The notes beneath the pieces were generated by a model that did no database searches, was not told the DNA's origin, and was given only the letters and a program-made list of their open reading frames with translations. From assembly GCA_022749755.1 (NCBI GenBank), contig CM040447.1:1980045-2044044 (forward strand): a DNA stretch of 64,000 bases, read 5' to 3'. Both the position numbers and the translations under genes were made by a program. This DNA is from Azadirachta indica (lineage: Eukaryota > Streptophyta > Magnoliopsida > Sapindales > Meliaceae). Each line of letters begins with the position of its first letter. Within the stretch, counting starts at the first letter, position 1. This document shows, in pieces, positions 34,877-46,126 of the stretch.

Positions 34877-37797
34877 TCACACGTCTTGTTACTCACCATC
34901 ATTAAGGATCATTTCTACATATTTTGTTTCATAAACAAAGGAGTCAAAAATTGTATGGTTTTCGGACCCAAAATGGTAAAATACAAAATGGACACGAAAG
35001 ATTATATCATTTCGCAACAAGTCACACGTCTCATTACTCATCATCACGTCAGGATCGTTCTGATACAGTTTATTTTCAAAACATAGAAGTCAAAAATAAT
35101 ACGATTTTCAAGCCTAAAATGGTAAAACACAAAATGAATATGAAAAATGACTTCTTTTCGTCACGGGGCATACATCTTAGTACTCACCATTGTGTGATGA
35201 TCATTTTGGTGCATTTAATTACGAAATAGAAGACTAAAAAATGGTTCGATTTTCGGGACCAATATGGTAAAACCCAAAATAGACACAAAATTGATGTCGT
35301 TGTGCAATGAGCCACACATTTTGTTACTTACTATCATGTTAGAATCCTTTCAGTGCATATTTTGAAAACAGAAGAGTAAAAAATGATACGATTTTTGGGC
35401 CCAAAATGGTAAAATGCAAAATGGACATGAATAATGACTTCGTTTTGTGATGGGCCACATATCTTATTATTCACCATTACTTGAGGATTGTTCTGATGCA
35501 TTTTATTTCAAAATAGAGGACTCAAAAATTATGTGGTTTTCGGGTCCAAAATGGTAAAACACAAAATGGATATGAAAAACGGAGTCATTTCGCAATAGGC
35601 TATATGTCTTGGTACTCAGCATCGTGTGAGATCGTTCCGGTGCATTTTATTTCAAAAACAGAGAAGTAAAAAATGGTTTTATTTTTTAGAACAAATTGGT
35701 AAAACTAGAAATGGGCACAAAAAACGATGTCGTTGCACAATGTGCCACACGTTTTATTATTCATCATCACGTAAGGATCATTCTAATGCATTTTATTTCA
35801 AAAACGGAGAAGTAAAAAATACTATGAATTTTTGGCCCGAAATGATAAAATGCACAATAGACATAAAAACAACTATGTTTCACAACTAGATGCACATTTT
35901 GCTATTCACCCTCGCGTGATGATCATTGCGGTGTATTTTATTACGAAAATGAAGGAGTTGAAAATGGTACGATTTCAAGCACAAAATGGTAAAATACAAT
36001 ATTCACAAGAAAAATGACGTCATTTTGTAATGGGTCCCATGTTATGCTATTCACTATCGTATGAGAATTAATTCAGTGTATTTTATTTCGAAAATAAAGA
36101 AGTGAAAAATAGTATAATTTTTGGGATTAAAATGGTAAAACCCAAAATGGACACGAAATACGATGTATTGTGCAATGACTCACATGTCTTGTTACTCACC
36201 ATTACCTCAAGATTATTTCGGCGCACTTTATTTCGAAAACGGATAAGTAAAAAATGATATGATTTTCAGGCCCAAAATGGTAAGACGCAAAATGAACATA
36301 AAAGATGACTTCATTTTGCAACGGGCCATATATCTCATTACACATCATTGCGTAAAGATCGTTCTGATGCATTTTTTATTTCGAAAACTAAGGAGCCAAA
36401 AATGGTAAAACGCAAAATGGACACAAGAAGCAACTTCATTTCGCGACTGGCCATACGTTTTAGTTCTCATTATCATGTGAGGATTATTCCAGTATATTTT
36501 ATTTCAAAGCAGAGGAGTTAAAAATGGTACAATTTTCAGGACCAAAATAGTAACACCCAAAATGTACACGAAAAATGATGTCGTTGCATACTATGTCACA
36601 CGTTTTGTAACTCGACATCGCGTGAGAATTGTTCTAGTACATTTTATTTCGAAAATGGTAGAGTAATGGTAACATTTTGGGGCCCAACATGGTAAAATGC
36701 AAAATGGGCATGAAAAACAACTTCATTTCATGATCCTCTTTCTACTTACCCTCGTATGATGATTATTCCAATGTATTTTATTCCGAAAATGGAGAGTCGA
36801 AAAAGGTATGATCTTCGAGCAAAAATGGTAAAACACAAAATGGACACAAAAAATGACGTCATTTTGCAACAAGTTGCATGTCTTACTACTCAACATGATG
36901 TGAGGATTGTTTCAATATATTTTATTCTAAAAAATGGGGAGTAAAAAATTGTACGATTTTTGGGACCAAAATGGTGAAACCCAAAATGGACAGAAAATAC
37001 GATGTTGTTGCACAATAGACCATACGTCTTGTTACTCATTATCACATTAGGATCATTCTAGTGCATTTTATTTTGAAAATAGAGAAGTAAAAAATGATAC
37101 AATTTTCGGGCCCAAAATGGTAAAATGCAAAAGAGACACAAAGAACAATTTTATTTTGTTACGGGCCACATGTCTTACTCACCATCTCGTGAAGATCGTT
37201 TCAGTACATTTTATTTTGAAAAATAAGGAGTAAAAAATGGTACAATACCCGGGCCCAAAATGGTAACACACAAAATGGATACGAAAACAGAGGAGTTAAA
37301 AAAGTTACGATTTTAGGGACCAAAATGGTAAAACCCAAAATGGACACAAAAAACGATGTTGTTCCACAACAGGTCACACGTTTTGTTACTCATCATCTTG
37401 TGAGGATCGTTCAAATGCATTTTATTTTGAAAATAAAAGAGTAAAAAATGGTATGACTTTTAGGCCCAAAATGGTTAAACACAAAATGGATACGAAAAAT
37501 GACTTTTGGCCCACATGTCTTGTTGCTCACCATCATGTGAAGATCGTTCCAGTGCATTTTATTTAAAAAAATGGAGTTGAAAATGGTATGGTTTTTAGGC
37601 CCAAAATGGTAAAATGCAAAATGGATACGATGTCATCATTTCGCAACGGTCCACAAGTCTTAGTACTCACCATTGCTTGAGGATCATTCTAATGTATTTT
37701 ATTTTGAAAACAGAAGAGTCAAAAATAGTACAATTTTCGAGACAAAAATGGCAAAAGCCAAAATTGACACAAAAAAAATGTCATTGCGCAATGAGTC

Positions 37798-38556
37798 TGA
37801 TAAGAACCTACTGGACGACCTGCTCTAAGAACTCTTGAATCAGTTGTTATACGCACCCCAAGAACTAGAAAACAAGTTGTAGATGATTATATTAGAATTT
37901 AAGAATATAAATTCTTAAAATTCCAATCTTGAAGACGGCATAAAGGTTGATCACTCCTTTGATAAGTCAAAATATTGTATTCTATTAAAAATACAAGAAG
38001 GCAAAGCTACGCTTTCTTAAAATATCTCAATATTATTAATAATGTGATGATTATTTGTTTACATAGTAGTAGCCTTTATATACGCATATAAACATCATTC
38101 CAAAATTAAGTAAGAATAGAAATCCTAACGTCAATAGGAAAAGAAACCCCAAATAAAAGACAAAACTAAAATCCTAATCTAAATAGAAAACATAATAATC
38201 CTAAACAAAATAGGAAACTAATTCTACGTAAAGTAAATAATCTAAATCAAATAAGGAGTCTTTAAAGCCCTAATTTTGCCATGCGGTATTAGGATCGAGT
38301 AGCATAGGGCTATTCTTCTTCTTACACATAAAAGTAAGTGATTATTTTTGGTGAGGGTTTGGAAACCTTTAGAACAGTCTTAAAATCTTGTAAAATAGTT
38401 TTTTTGTCATGTACTTCCATAATTAAGTCTTGTAAAACCTCTTTCATCCTCTTTCTCCTTGTCGTAATCATTGGACCACCGATTACTTGCAAAAGATCTT
38501 GAAAATGTTTGGGAATGTTAACTTGAATCATTTGGCCAGCATCTTGATCTCCATTA
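37798..38556 (-). mobile_element. Solo LTR of family F inserted in the tandem array
   Basis: 759 bp. On the plus strand it runs TGATAAGAACCTACTGG to CTTGATCTCCATTA, flanked by perfect GAGTC copies (37793-37797 and 38557-38561). Removing it restores a normal array monomer across AATGAGTCACACGC. The LTR's own orientation is minus (TAATGGAGATC to GTTCTTATCA). Plus-oriented copies lie at 61827-62140 and 62203-62947. An open frame 38711-38322 partly inside it is the shared GGP-MTRxRxKxM-type pol-end reading, not a gene. Confidence 0.92.
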
Positions 38557-38900
38557 GAGTCACACGCTTTATTACTCACCATCGTATGAGGATGATTCTG
38601 GTGCATTTTATTTTGAAAACAGAGAGTAAAAAATGGTATGGTTTTAAGGCCCAAAATGTTAAAACATAAAATGGATGCCAAAAAAAAAAACATCATTTTG
38701 CAACGAGCCACACATCTTGGTACTCACCGTCGCATAAGGTTCACTCCAACGTATTTTATTTTGAAAATAGAAAAGTAAAAAACGGTTTGATTTTTGAGTC
38801 CAAAATGATGAAATGCAAAATGGACACAAAAAACAACTTCGTTTTGTGACAAGCTGTATGTCTTATTACTTACCATCACGTAAGGATCGTTTGAATAAAG

Positions 38901-41900
38901 ATCACTACAATGCGTTTTATTTCTAAAATAGGGGAGACAAAAAATAGACGATTTTTGGGCTGAAATTATCCAACGCGAAATAAGCACAAAAAACGACTTC
39001 GTTTCGAGATAGGCCACAAAAACCTTTTCACACCAGAAAGTTATTAACAATGTTTATGTTATCAAAAGAAGATTATTTTTTCTTTTTGATTTTGAAAAAA
39101 AAAAGAAAGAGACATGTCTGTAAAGATGTGAATTACCTGCACCTAGACAAATGGCCATATAAAGCTTCACTAGTCCTTGGGATTTTCCTGCACAGCTTAG
39201 GTGGAAGACGATCGCGTGAGGATCGTTCTATTACGTTTTATTTCGGAAGTAGTGGAGTAAAAAATGAGACAGTTTTCAGGGCCAAAATTGTTAAACGTAG
39301 AAAAGACACAAAACAAGACTTTGTTTCGAGAGGGATCACACGTTTTGCTACTCACCATCGTATAAGGATTATTCTAGTGCATTTTATTTCAAAATGAAGG
39401 AGCAAAAAACGAGATAATTTTCCGTGCCAAAATTGTCAAATACAGAATGGACATGAAGAACAATTTTGTTTCAATACCAGCCTCATGTCGCTAAAATTGT
39501 CAAGCAGAAAATGGACACGAAGAACAACTTCGTTTTGAGACGGGCTATATGTCTTGTTAATCACTCTCACGTAAGGATTATTACGACGTTTTATTTGTAA
39601 AATGGAGTCGAAAATGGGATGATTTTGCAGGGTTGAAAATGTGAGACACAAAACATACACAAAAAACGACTTCGTTTTGAAACAAGCCACACGTCTTATT
39701 AATCACCACTGTGTGAGAATCGTGTTGGTGCATTTTATTTAAAAAACGGATGAATCAAAAATAGAACCATTATAGGATCCAAAATTATTAAACACAAAAC
39801 GAACACGAAAAATAACTTCGTTTCAAAATGGGTTACACATCTTATTACTTATCATTGCGTGAGAATCGTTCTAATGTATTTCATTTCAAAAACGAAGAGT
39901 AGCGAATAGGACGATTTTCGGGGCGAAAATTGTCAAAGTAAAAAGAACATGAAAAAAGGCACCGTTTTGAGACAGGCCACACATCTTGTTACTCACATCG
40001 TGTAAGAATCGTTCTGGTATGTTTTGTTTTATAAATTAAGGTGTTAGAAATGGGACGATTTTCAGGGCTAAAATTGTCAAACGGAAAATGTACACAAAAG
40101 ATGACTTCATTCCGATATGTGCCGCGCGTTTTGTTACTTACCATCCCATGATGATCATTTCGGTGCATTCTATTTAGAAAATGGAGCAATCGAAAATGGG
40201 ACAATTTTTTGGTGCTATAATTTTGAAATGCAAAATGGACACGAAAAATCACTTTGTTACACGATGGGCTAAAGGTCTTGTTATGTGTTTTTCGGAGTTG
40301 AAATTGTCAAATATAAAACGAACACAAAAAATAGGTTTGTTTCAAGACAGGCCACATGTCTTGTTACTCACTATCACATAAGGGTCATTCTGGTTTTTTT
40401 TTTTTTTTAAACAAAGGAGTAAAGAATAGAGTGATTTTAGGGGCCTAAATTGTCACATACAGAATAAACACGAAAAACAACTTCTTTTGGGATAGGCCAC
40501 ACGTTTTATTACTCACCATTGCGTGAGTATCATTCTACTGCATTTTGTTTTGAAAATGGAGTCATAGATGGGACGATTTTTGGGGCCGAAATTGCCAAGC
40601 GCAAAACAAACATGAAAAATGACCTCGTTCCAAGATGTGCTACATGTCTGGTTACTCACCATCGCTTGAGGATTATTTCGCTACATTTTATTTCAAAATG
40701 GAGGAGTCGAGAATAGGATGATTTTGGCGGCCGAAATTGTCAAACTCAAAAACAAACATAAGAAATGACTTCGTTTCAAGATAATCCACACATCTTAGTA
40801 CTCACAATGCATGAGGATTATTCTGGTGTATTTTATTTCAAAAATAAATGAGTAATAAATGGGAAGATTTTCAGTATCGAAATTGTCAAATACAACATTG
40901 TTTTGAGACAGGCCGCATATGTTAATCACTCTTGCGTGAGTTGTTACAATGTGTTTTATTTGCAAAATCGGAGAGTCGAAAATGAGACAATTTTCAGGGC
41001 TGAAATTATCAAACACAAAACGGATATAAAATCCATCCTCTATTTGAGACGAGCCACATGCATTGTTAATCATTATTGTGTGAGAATTGTTTTGAAGCAT
41101 TTTATTTCGAAAACAGCTGAGTCAAAAATAGAATGATTTTTTAGTCTGAAATTATGAAACACAATGGACACAAAAAATGACTTTGTTTTGGGACGGGCTG
41201 TACATGTTGTTACTCATCATTACGTGAGGATCATTCTTGTTTATTTCATTTCAAAAACAAGGAGTTGTGAATAGGATGATTTTCGAGGCCAAAATTGTTA
41301 AACATAGAACGGACGCAAAAAACGACTTCGTTTCTAGACAGAGCGCATGCCCTATTACTCACCATTGCATGAGAATCATTCTCGTGTATTCTATTTTGAA
41401 AACAGATTAATCAAGAATAACATAATTTTCAGACTCAAAATTGACAAACGCGAAACGGACACAAAAAATGACTTCGTTTTGATACGAGCTGTATGTCTTA
41501 TTACCCATTATCATGTGAGGATTGTTCTGCTGCATTTTATTTTGAAAACAGAGGTCTATAGAATGAGGCGATTTTGGGGGCCAAAATTGTTAAATGCAAA
41601 AAAAATGCAAAAAACGACTTCTTTTTGGGATGAACCATACATTTCATTACTCTTCATCATGTGAGGATCATTTCAATACGTTCAGTTTTGAAAACGGAGC
41701 AGTCGAAAATGAGACAATTTATGTGATTGAGATTGTCAAATGCAAAATCGACACAAAAAATCACTTTTTTACTTGATGGGCTATAGGTCTTGTTATTCAC
41801 CATCGCATGAGGATTATTTCAGTGTATATTATTTCGAAAACAAAGGTGTCAGTAATGGGACAATTTTTAGGATCGAAGTTGTCAAACTTAAAACGAACAT

Positions 41901-43337
41901 AAAAAGCGACTTTGTTTCGAGACAAATTACATGTCTTGTAACTCATCATCGAATGAGGATTATTCCAATATATTCTATTTCAAAAACAGAGGAGTCAAGA
42001 ATGGGACAATTTTTGAGGGTGGAATTGTTAAATGCGAAATAGACGAAAAAGAACAACTATGTTTCAAGATGGGCCGTATGTATTGTTACTCACTATGATG
42101 TAAGGATCGTTTTGGTATATTTTATTTCAAAAATAGAGGAATATAGAAAAAGGTCATTTTAGGGGTCAAAATTGTCAAACATAAAACGGACATGAAAAAT
42201 GACTTTTTTAGGGACAAGCCATAGGTTTTGTTACTTATTATTGTGTGAGGATCGTTTTGGTGCATTTTACTTTGAAAATAGAGGAGTTGTAAATGGGATG
42301 ATTTTTGGGGTGGAAATTGCCAAACGTAAAATGAACCTGAATAACGACTTCACTTTGAGACAGACCACATATCTTGTTACTTACCATTATGTGAGGATCG
42401 TTCTGGTGCCTTTTATTTCAAAAATGGAGCCGTAAAAAATGGGACGATTTTTGGGGTCGAAATTGTCAAATATAAAACGGACATGAAAATGACTTCATTT
42501 TGAGATGGACTATATATCATCCTTGCATGAAGATTGTTACAGTGCATTTTATTTGTAAAATAGAGGAGTTGAAAATGAGACAATTTTGGGGTCGAAATTA
42601 TCAAATGCAAAACAAATAAGGAAAATGACTTTATTTCGAGATGAGCCACATGCCTTGTTGATAACCATCACATGATGACGGTTTAGGTGGATTTTATTTC
42701 GAAAACTGAGGTGACAGAAATGGGACAATTTTCGAGGTCTAAATTATCAAACACAAAATGGACACAAAAAAGAACTTCGTTTTCGAGACGTGCCAAATGT
42801 CTTGTTGCTCAATCACAAAGGAGTGTTTCAACACATTTTATTTCGAAATTAGAGGAGTTGAAAATGGAATGATTGTTGCGATAAAAACTATCAATGCAAA
42901 ACAGACACAAAAAATAACTTTGTTTTGAGATACGTTAGACCTCTTGTTACTTACCATTAGTGAGGATTGTTCAAGTGTATTTCATTTTGAAAACTAACAA
43001 GTCGAGAATAGAATGATTTTCGAGTGGCCAAAATTGTCAAATGCAAAACAGACACGAAAAATGACCTCATTCTGATATGTGCCACATGTCTTGTTACTCA
43101 CGATCGCGTGAGGATCATTTCGGTGCATTTTATTTCAAATAATTTTTGTGATCGAAATTGTCAAACGAAAAATGGACAGGAAAAACGACATCGTTTTGAT
43201 ACGGGCCATGCTTCTTGCTACTCACTGTTGCATAAGGATGATTCTAGTGCGCTGTATTTTAAAAATGGAGTGATAAAAAATGGAACAATTTTCGAGGCTG
43301 AGATTGTCAAATGCAAAATAGACACGAATAAAGACCT
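38901..43337. repeat. Tandem array, right domain: same monomer, different consensus, longer higher-order repeat
   Basis: From about 38940 the monomer core changes to GGGGCCGAAATTGTCAAACG-CAAAACGGACACGAAAAACG, followed by CTTCGTTTCGAGACGGGCCA, while the TTACTCACC and TTTTATTTCGAAAA blocks are retained. Distinct variant monomers recur: the TTGTTAATCACTCT/TTTATTTGYAAAAT type near 39556, 40921 and (weaker) 42520, and the GGAGCARTCGAAAATGRGAC / AATCACTTTKTTAC type near 40156 and 41662 with a partial match near 43111. This suggests a unit of about 1.4-1.6 kb, roughly ten monomers. A 195-bp unrelated piece sits at 39012-39206. The domain ends at 43337 against EPRV sequence. Confidence 0.78.
39012..39206. 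other. Unrelated 195-bp segment within the array
   Basis: It shares nothing with the monomers. It carries a short A-rich run (39093-39110) and GTGAATTACCTGCACCTAGA. It lies within about 100 bp of the change from left to right consensus. I see no repeat or target duplication and cannot identify it. Confidence 0.55.
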
Positions 43338-44025
43338 ATTAACTGATCAATTCTAGTTTTGAAGAAGAATTTGATGATGATGAAGTAAGATCTTCTTCAA
43401 CAGAATCAGAATCAGAACAATGTTGGGCCACACTTGTTGCTACTCATTATGGCATGAGGATTGTTTTCAGTGCATTATTTTCGAAAACAAAGGAGTTAAA
43501 AATATAAATGACTATTGGTAGGCAAGGCAAGGCTATTTTCTACAAAGAGAACCCAGGTTCACAAGAGGACACCCGAGGGTAACCCTTAGGGTCGAGCAAA
43601 TAATAGCCGAGATAGGTGAAGAGACATTCTTATTTGAATTCTAAGATGAACTTGTGGATACGAAAATCAATTGCCTTAAAAAGACAATTGAAAAACAAGC
43701 AAAAGTTTCTAAATTTCTTAAAGGAAGAAATTGATTCCAAAAGAATCATAGAGAGATTAAATGATTTAGATGTCAAGCAAAAAATAGAAGATCTTAAAGA
43801 CAAATTTGAAGGATCTGCTTAGATGGATGCAATATCCCTTGCCAAATAAAAAGGATCTGCTTAATCGACTTCACTCTGCAAAAATATTTTCGAAATTTGA
43901 CATGAAAAGTGGATACTGGCTTATTCAAATTGATTAAAGGGATAGATATTGCTTATGGTAACCAAGATTTAAAATTAGATTTGTATTTGTTTTCTTTCTA
44001 ACGAATTAGAAAAGTGTGATTTTAC
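43338..44025 (+). pseudogene. EPRV fragment 1: end of capsid region to reverse transcriptase, broken
   Basis: It starts abruptly against the tandem array. The first ~80 bp match 56780-56866 in EPRV fragment 2 (an acidic stretch, EEFDDDE, then serine/glutamate-rich). Next come an array-like segment (about 43418-43505) and a GGCAAGGCAAGGC stretch. The frame at 43616-43822 is Lys/Glu-rich (RIIERLNDLDVKQKIEDLKDKF) and is also present in fragment 2. At 43823-43960 a deleted reverse transcriptase follows, recognisable by SAKIFSKFDMKSGYW with its catalytic aspartate. Stops and a deletion before the RT make it dead. Petuvirus- or florendovirus-like Caulimoviridae is my best placement. Confidence 0.75.
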
Positions 44026-44205
44026 TGGTTTAGCAAATAGATCGTTATAATCTCACTATGCGTGAAGGTGGGATTCGAAGATAATTTGAGGGTAGGCAAG
44101 GTACGCTGAAGACCGTTTTAGGCCAAATTGAGAGCCGTGTTTAGGTCGATAAGAGTGAGTAAGAAAGTTTGACTCCTCCAGAGAAAATTATCCCTTAAAG
44201 AGGCA
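44026..44205 (+). other. EPRV intergenic region with possible degenerate tRNA-Met primer site
   Basis: It lies between the RT remnant and the next reading region. TGGTTTAGCA at 44026-44035 could be a decayed TGGTATCAGAGC, the initiator tRNA-Met site expected upstream of the first Caulimoviridae gene. A GGGATTCGAAGATAATTTGA phrase and purine-rich sequence follow. No coding is visible. Confidence 0.4.
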
Positions 44206-44799
44206 ATGTCTCTTTTGAGGTCTATGTTTCAAACCATAGGATTATCCTCTTCTAAGTCTGCAAGAAAGACTACAAAAAGCAAATCTATCTTGTCTATAGA
44301 AAACATTGAACAACATTTACATAATTGAGATATTCCAGAAGTATCGACCTTAAAGGTCTACTAAAAAGGATCGTTCTTAACTAGGACGAACTATGTGATC
44401 AAAGCTCACAAACAAACTTATCCTATAACAAGAGAAGATATGGAATTTCTTTTGCTACCTCAAAAAATTATTGAAGAATATAGGAAAGAATTTAACTATC
44501 TGCGTATAAGACTTGTTCAAGTAGCGATAAAACCCTTAAGAAGGGAAGGATTAAATAATTCTATATTAATTTGTGTTAGGGGTAAAAGACATTTTAGATT
44601 TACTAATTCTTTAATAGGTTGCGTAGAGACCAACCTCTGCGAAGGCCCAGTTTATTTCAATTGTGTCCCTAACATGACAGTTCATATTCATGACTTAAAT
44701 ATTATAAACTCAGTTGTTGTTAACATAAAAACTCAAGGGTTTAACATGGATCCTAAAACTAGCAATATAGATTTATGGATACAATTGCCCCTGGCTTAA
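44206..44799 (+). pseudogene. EPRV movement-protein region, broken
   Basis: An ATG at 44206 opens a frame (MSLLRSMFQTIGLSSSKSAR) that meets in-frame stops near 44327 and 44361, then reopens at 44395 for 134 residues. The latter part has the feel of a 30K-superfamily movement protein as in Caulimoviridae: FNYLRIRLVQVAIKPL, LICVRGKRHFRFTNSLIG and a GPVYFNCVPNMTV strand. Movement proteins of this type carry virus genomes through plasmodesmata (family knowledge). A frameshift near 44790 moves the reading to another frame. This order after fragment 1 means that a genome end is followed head-to-tail by a genome start. I have not attempted to reconstruct the gene. Confidence 0.72.
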
Positions 44800-45693
44800 A
44801 GGTTAAGTCCTTAATTAAGGACCCTAAAGGTGAAACGACAATTTTTGAACATAATATCCATAAATCAAATTTAAACATGCCAAAAAGAATTTCTTGGGAT
44901 CAAGTTAATTTACCTAAAAACTGGAAAATAGAAAAGGTTAAAACCCTAGTTATTCCTAGAAATATTGAACCGCGGGAAATTCATGAATATCCTGATCGGT
45001 CGATGCAGATTAGTTTCACCACAACAAGACTTAATAGAAGTCTCAGTCTCATGTCAAGACTTAATAGCAATCTTAGTGTTTCCTCTTGAAGGGCTTCTAC
45101 GTCCAGTGTCCCAAACCTAAATGTAAAAGGAATTAACGAATCCTTAGGAGGAATGACTGGACCTGTTTATGAGGAACTAGTAAAAGACCTACTAGCCGAA
45201 CTCCTTCAGATATGGGATATTTGAATAGCTAATATGCTTAAAACGGCACAAGAAGAGTCTAAAATGACAGGACTAGACATTTTTAAGGCACCAAGAAACA
45301 AAGTTTATAGAAAATGGTTCCAAGAAAAATTTCCTCTTAACCTACAAAGAAAACTGTTCTTAAAATTCTTAGAATAGTTTGATTATTCTGATTTTTCCCC
45401 ATACCTAAAAGGTTATTGTGAAAACAAAGGAAGAGCCTTTCCTACCATAGAAGAACTTCATACTAAAATACAAAGTCATTGAAGTCAAAACCTATGAAGC
45501 TACAGATGGCAGAACAATTTCTACTGTTCACCCTTGAGATACAAGTTTGTTCTTAAAGAATAACCAAACATTGTCTACTCCATTTAAAACGGTATCAAAG
45601 GCAGAAGGAGTTAATGTTAAACATAAAGATTTGAATAATGTTATTGAATAAAGTAATTATACAAATCTATATCTCCAAAGTATTGGCCAACAA
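44775..45693 (+). pseudogene. EPRV polyprotein region after the movement domain, broken
   Basis: Frame 44775-45089 continues the movement-protein side (KRISWDQVNLPKNWKIEKV) and ends in a serine-rich stretch. After its stop, the reading resumes in broken frames: GGMTGPVYEELVKDLLAELL, then KWFQEKFPLNLQRKLFLKFLE and GYCENKGRAFPTIEELH. Within Caulimoviridae ORF1 this is the stretch between movement and capsid domains. At least four stops occur in about 600 bp. No target duplication or insertion is visible inside this part. Confidence 0.65.
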
Positions 45694-46126
45694 TTGACAA
45701 CAGTAGAAAAAACTCTAGATAAAAGTACGATACGTCTTAAAAGATCTAATCCAACTTTATCAGCTATGAGTGGTCTAAGAACACCATTCTTTAAACCAGT
45801 ACCGATCAAGGACTTTAAACTAGGTCCTCAAAACGAAGAATTTATTGATTCTTTAGTTGATAAATTAAAATCCCTTATTATAGGTAATGCATTGTCTGAT
45901 AAGTTTAATGTTTTAACTGAAGATCAAGATTTGTCTGATTTGGAAAATTCCATAAAGGAATTATATACGGGTGTAACTGAACCCGATGGGGTTAATACCC
46001 TTATTTATACCATCATCAATCATTTTTTAGGAAAAACTACAATGCAGTATGATAAGAGTCAATAACAGCTACTAAACCTAAAATGTTCGACTCTGTCAGA
46101 TTTTCGATGGTATAGAGATGTTTTCT
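45694..46126 (+). pseudogene. EPRV pre-capsid region, interrupted by the D2 insertion
   Basis: An open frame 45694-46065 (123 residues) starts MTTVEKTLDKSTIRLKRS and contains FFKPVPIKDFKLGPQNEEFI and then a Leu/Asp-rich helical stretch. It looks like the region upstream of the capsid domain. Just beyond its stop another frame gives SDFRWYRDVF before the D2 element begins at 46127. The matching downstream part starts at 56245, and the TTTCT at 46122-46126 is duplicated at 56245-56249. Confidence 0.68.

Larger units (their letters stand above)
34590..38900. repeat. Tandem array, left domain: about 145-bp monomers in a trimeric higher-order repeat
   Basis: Each monomer contains the order GTTACTCACCATCGCGTGAG, a GTGCATTTTATTTCGAAAAC block, an AAAAATGGTACGATTTT block, and CCAAAATGGTAAAAC-CAAAATGGACAC. 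Three variants alternate: alpha (AACCCAAAATGG, then CGATGTCGTTG), beta (AATGCAAAATGG, then CAACTTCATTTT) and gamma (AACACAAAATGG, then GACGTCATTT). Alpha recurs near 34671, 35258, 35690, 36125, 36540, 36960, 37317 and 37740, that is every 415-435 bp after allowing for inserts and one shortened unit. The array is interrupted by a D LTR piece (34749-34876) and an F solo LTR (37798-38556). Open frames inside it are by-products of the repeat. Confidence 0.85.

Noticed and set aside
38322..38711. 129-codon minus-strand frame as a gene
   Set aside because: It spans the F solo LTR boundary into array monomers; the LTR part is the shared pol-end reading, so the frame is accidental.
34590..43337. CRISPR-like repeat array
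   Set aside because: The units are contiguous and diverged, with no unique spacers, in plant DNA. It is a tandem satellite-type repeat.
34853..43356. Many open frames of 60-130 codons in the array
   Set aside because: They are phase-dependent readings of the same 145-bp monomer, on both strands, with no start or domain conservation.
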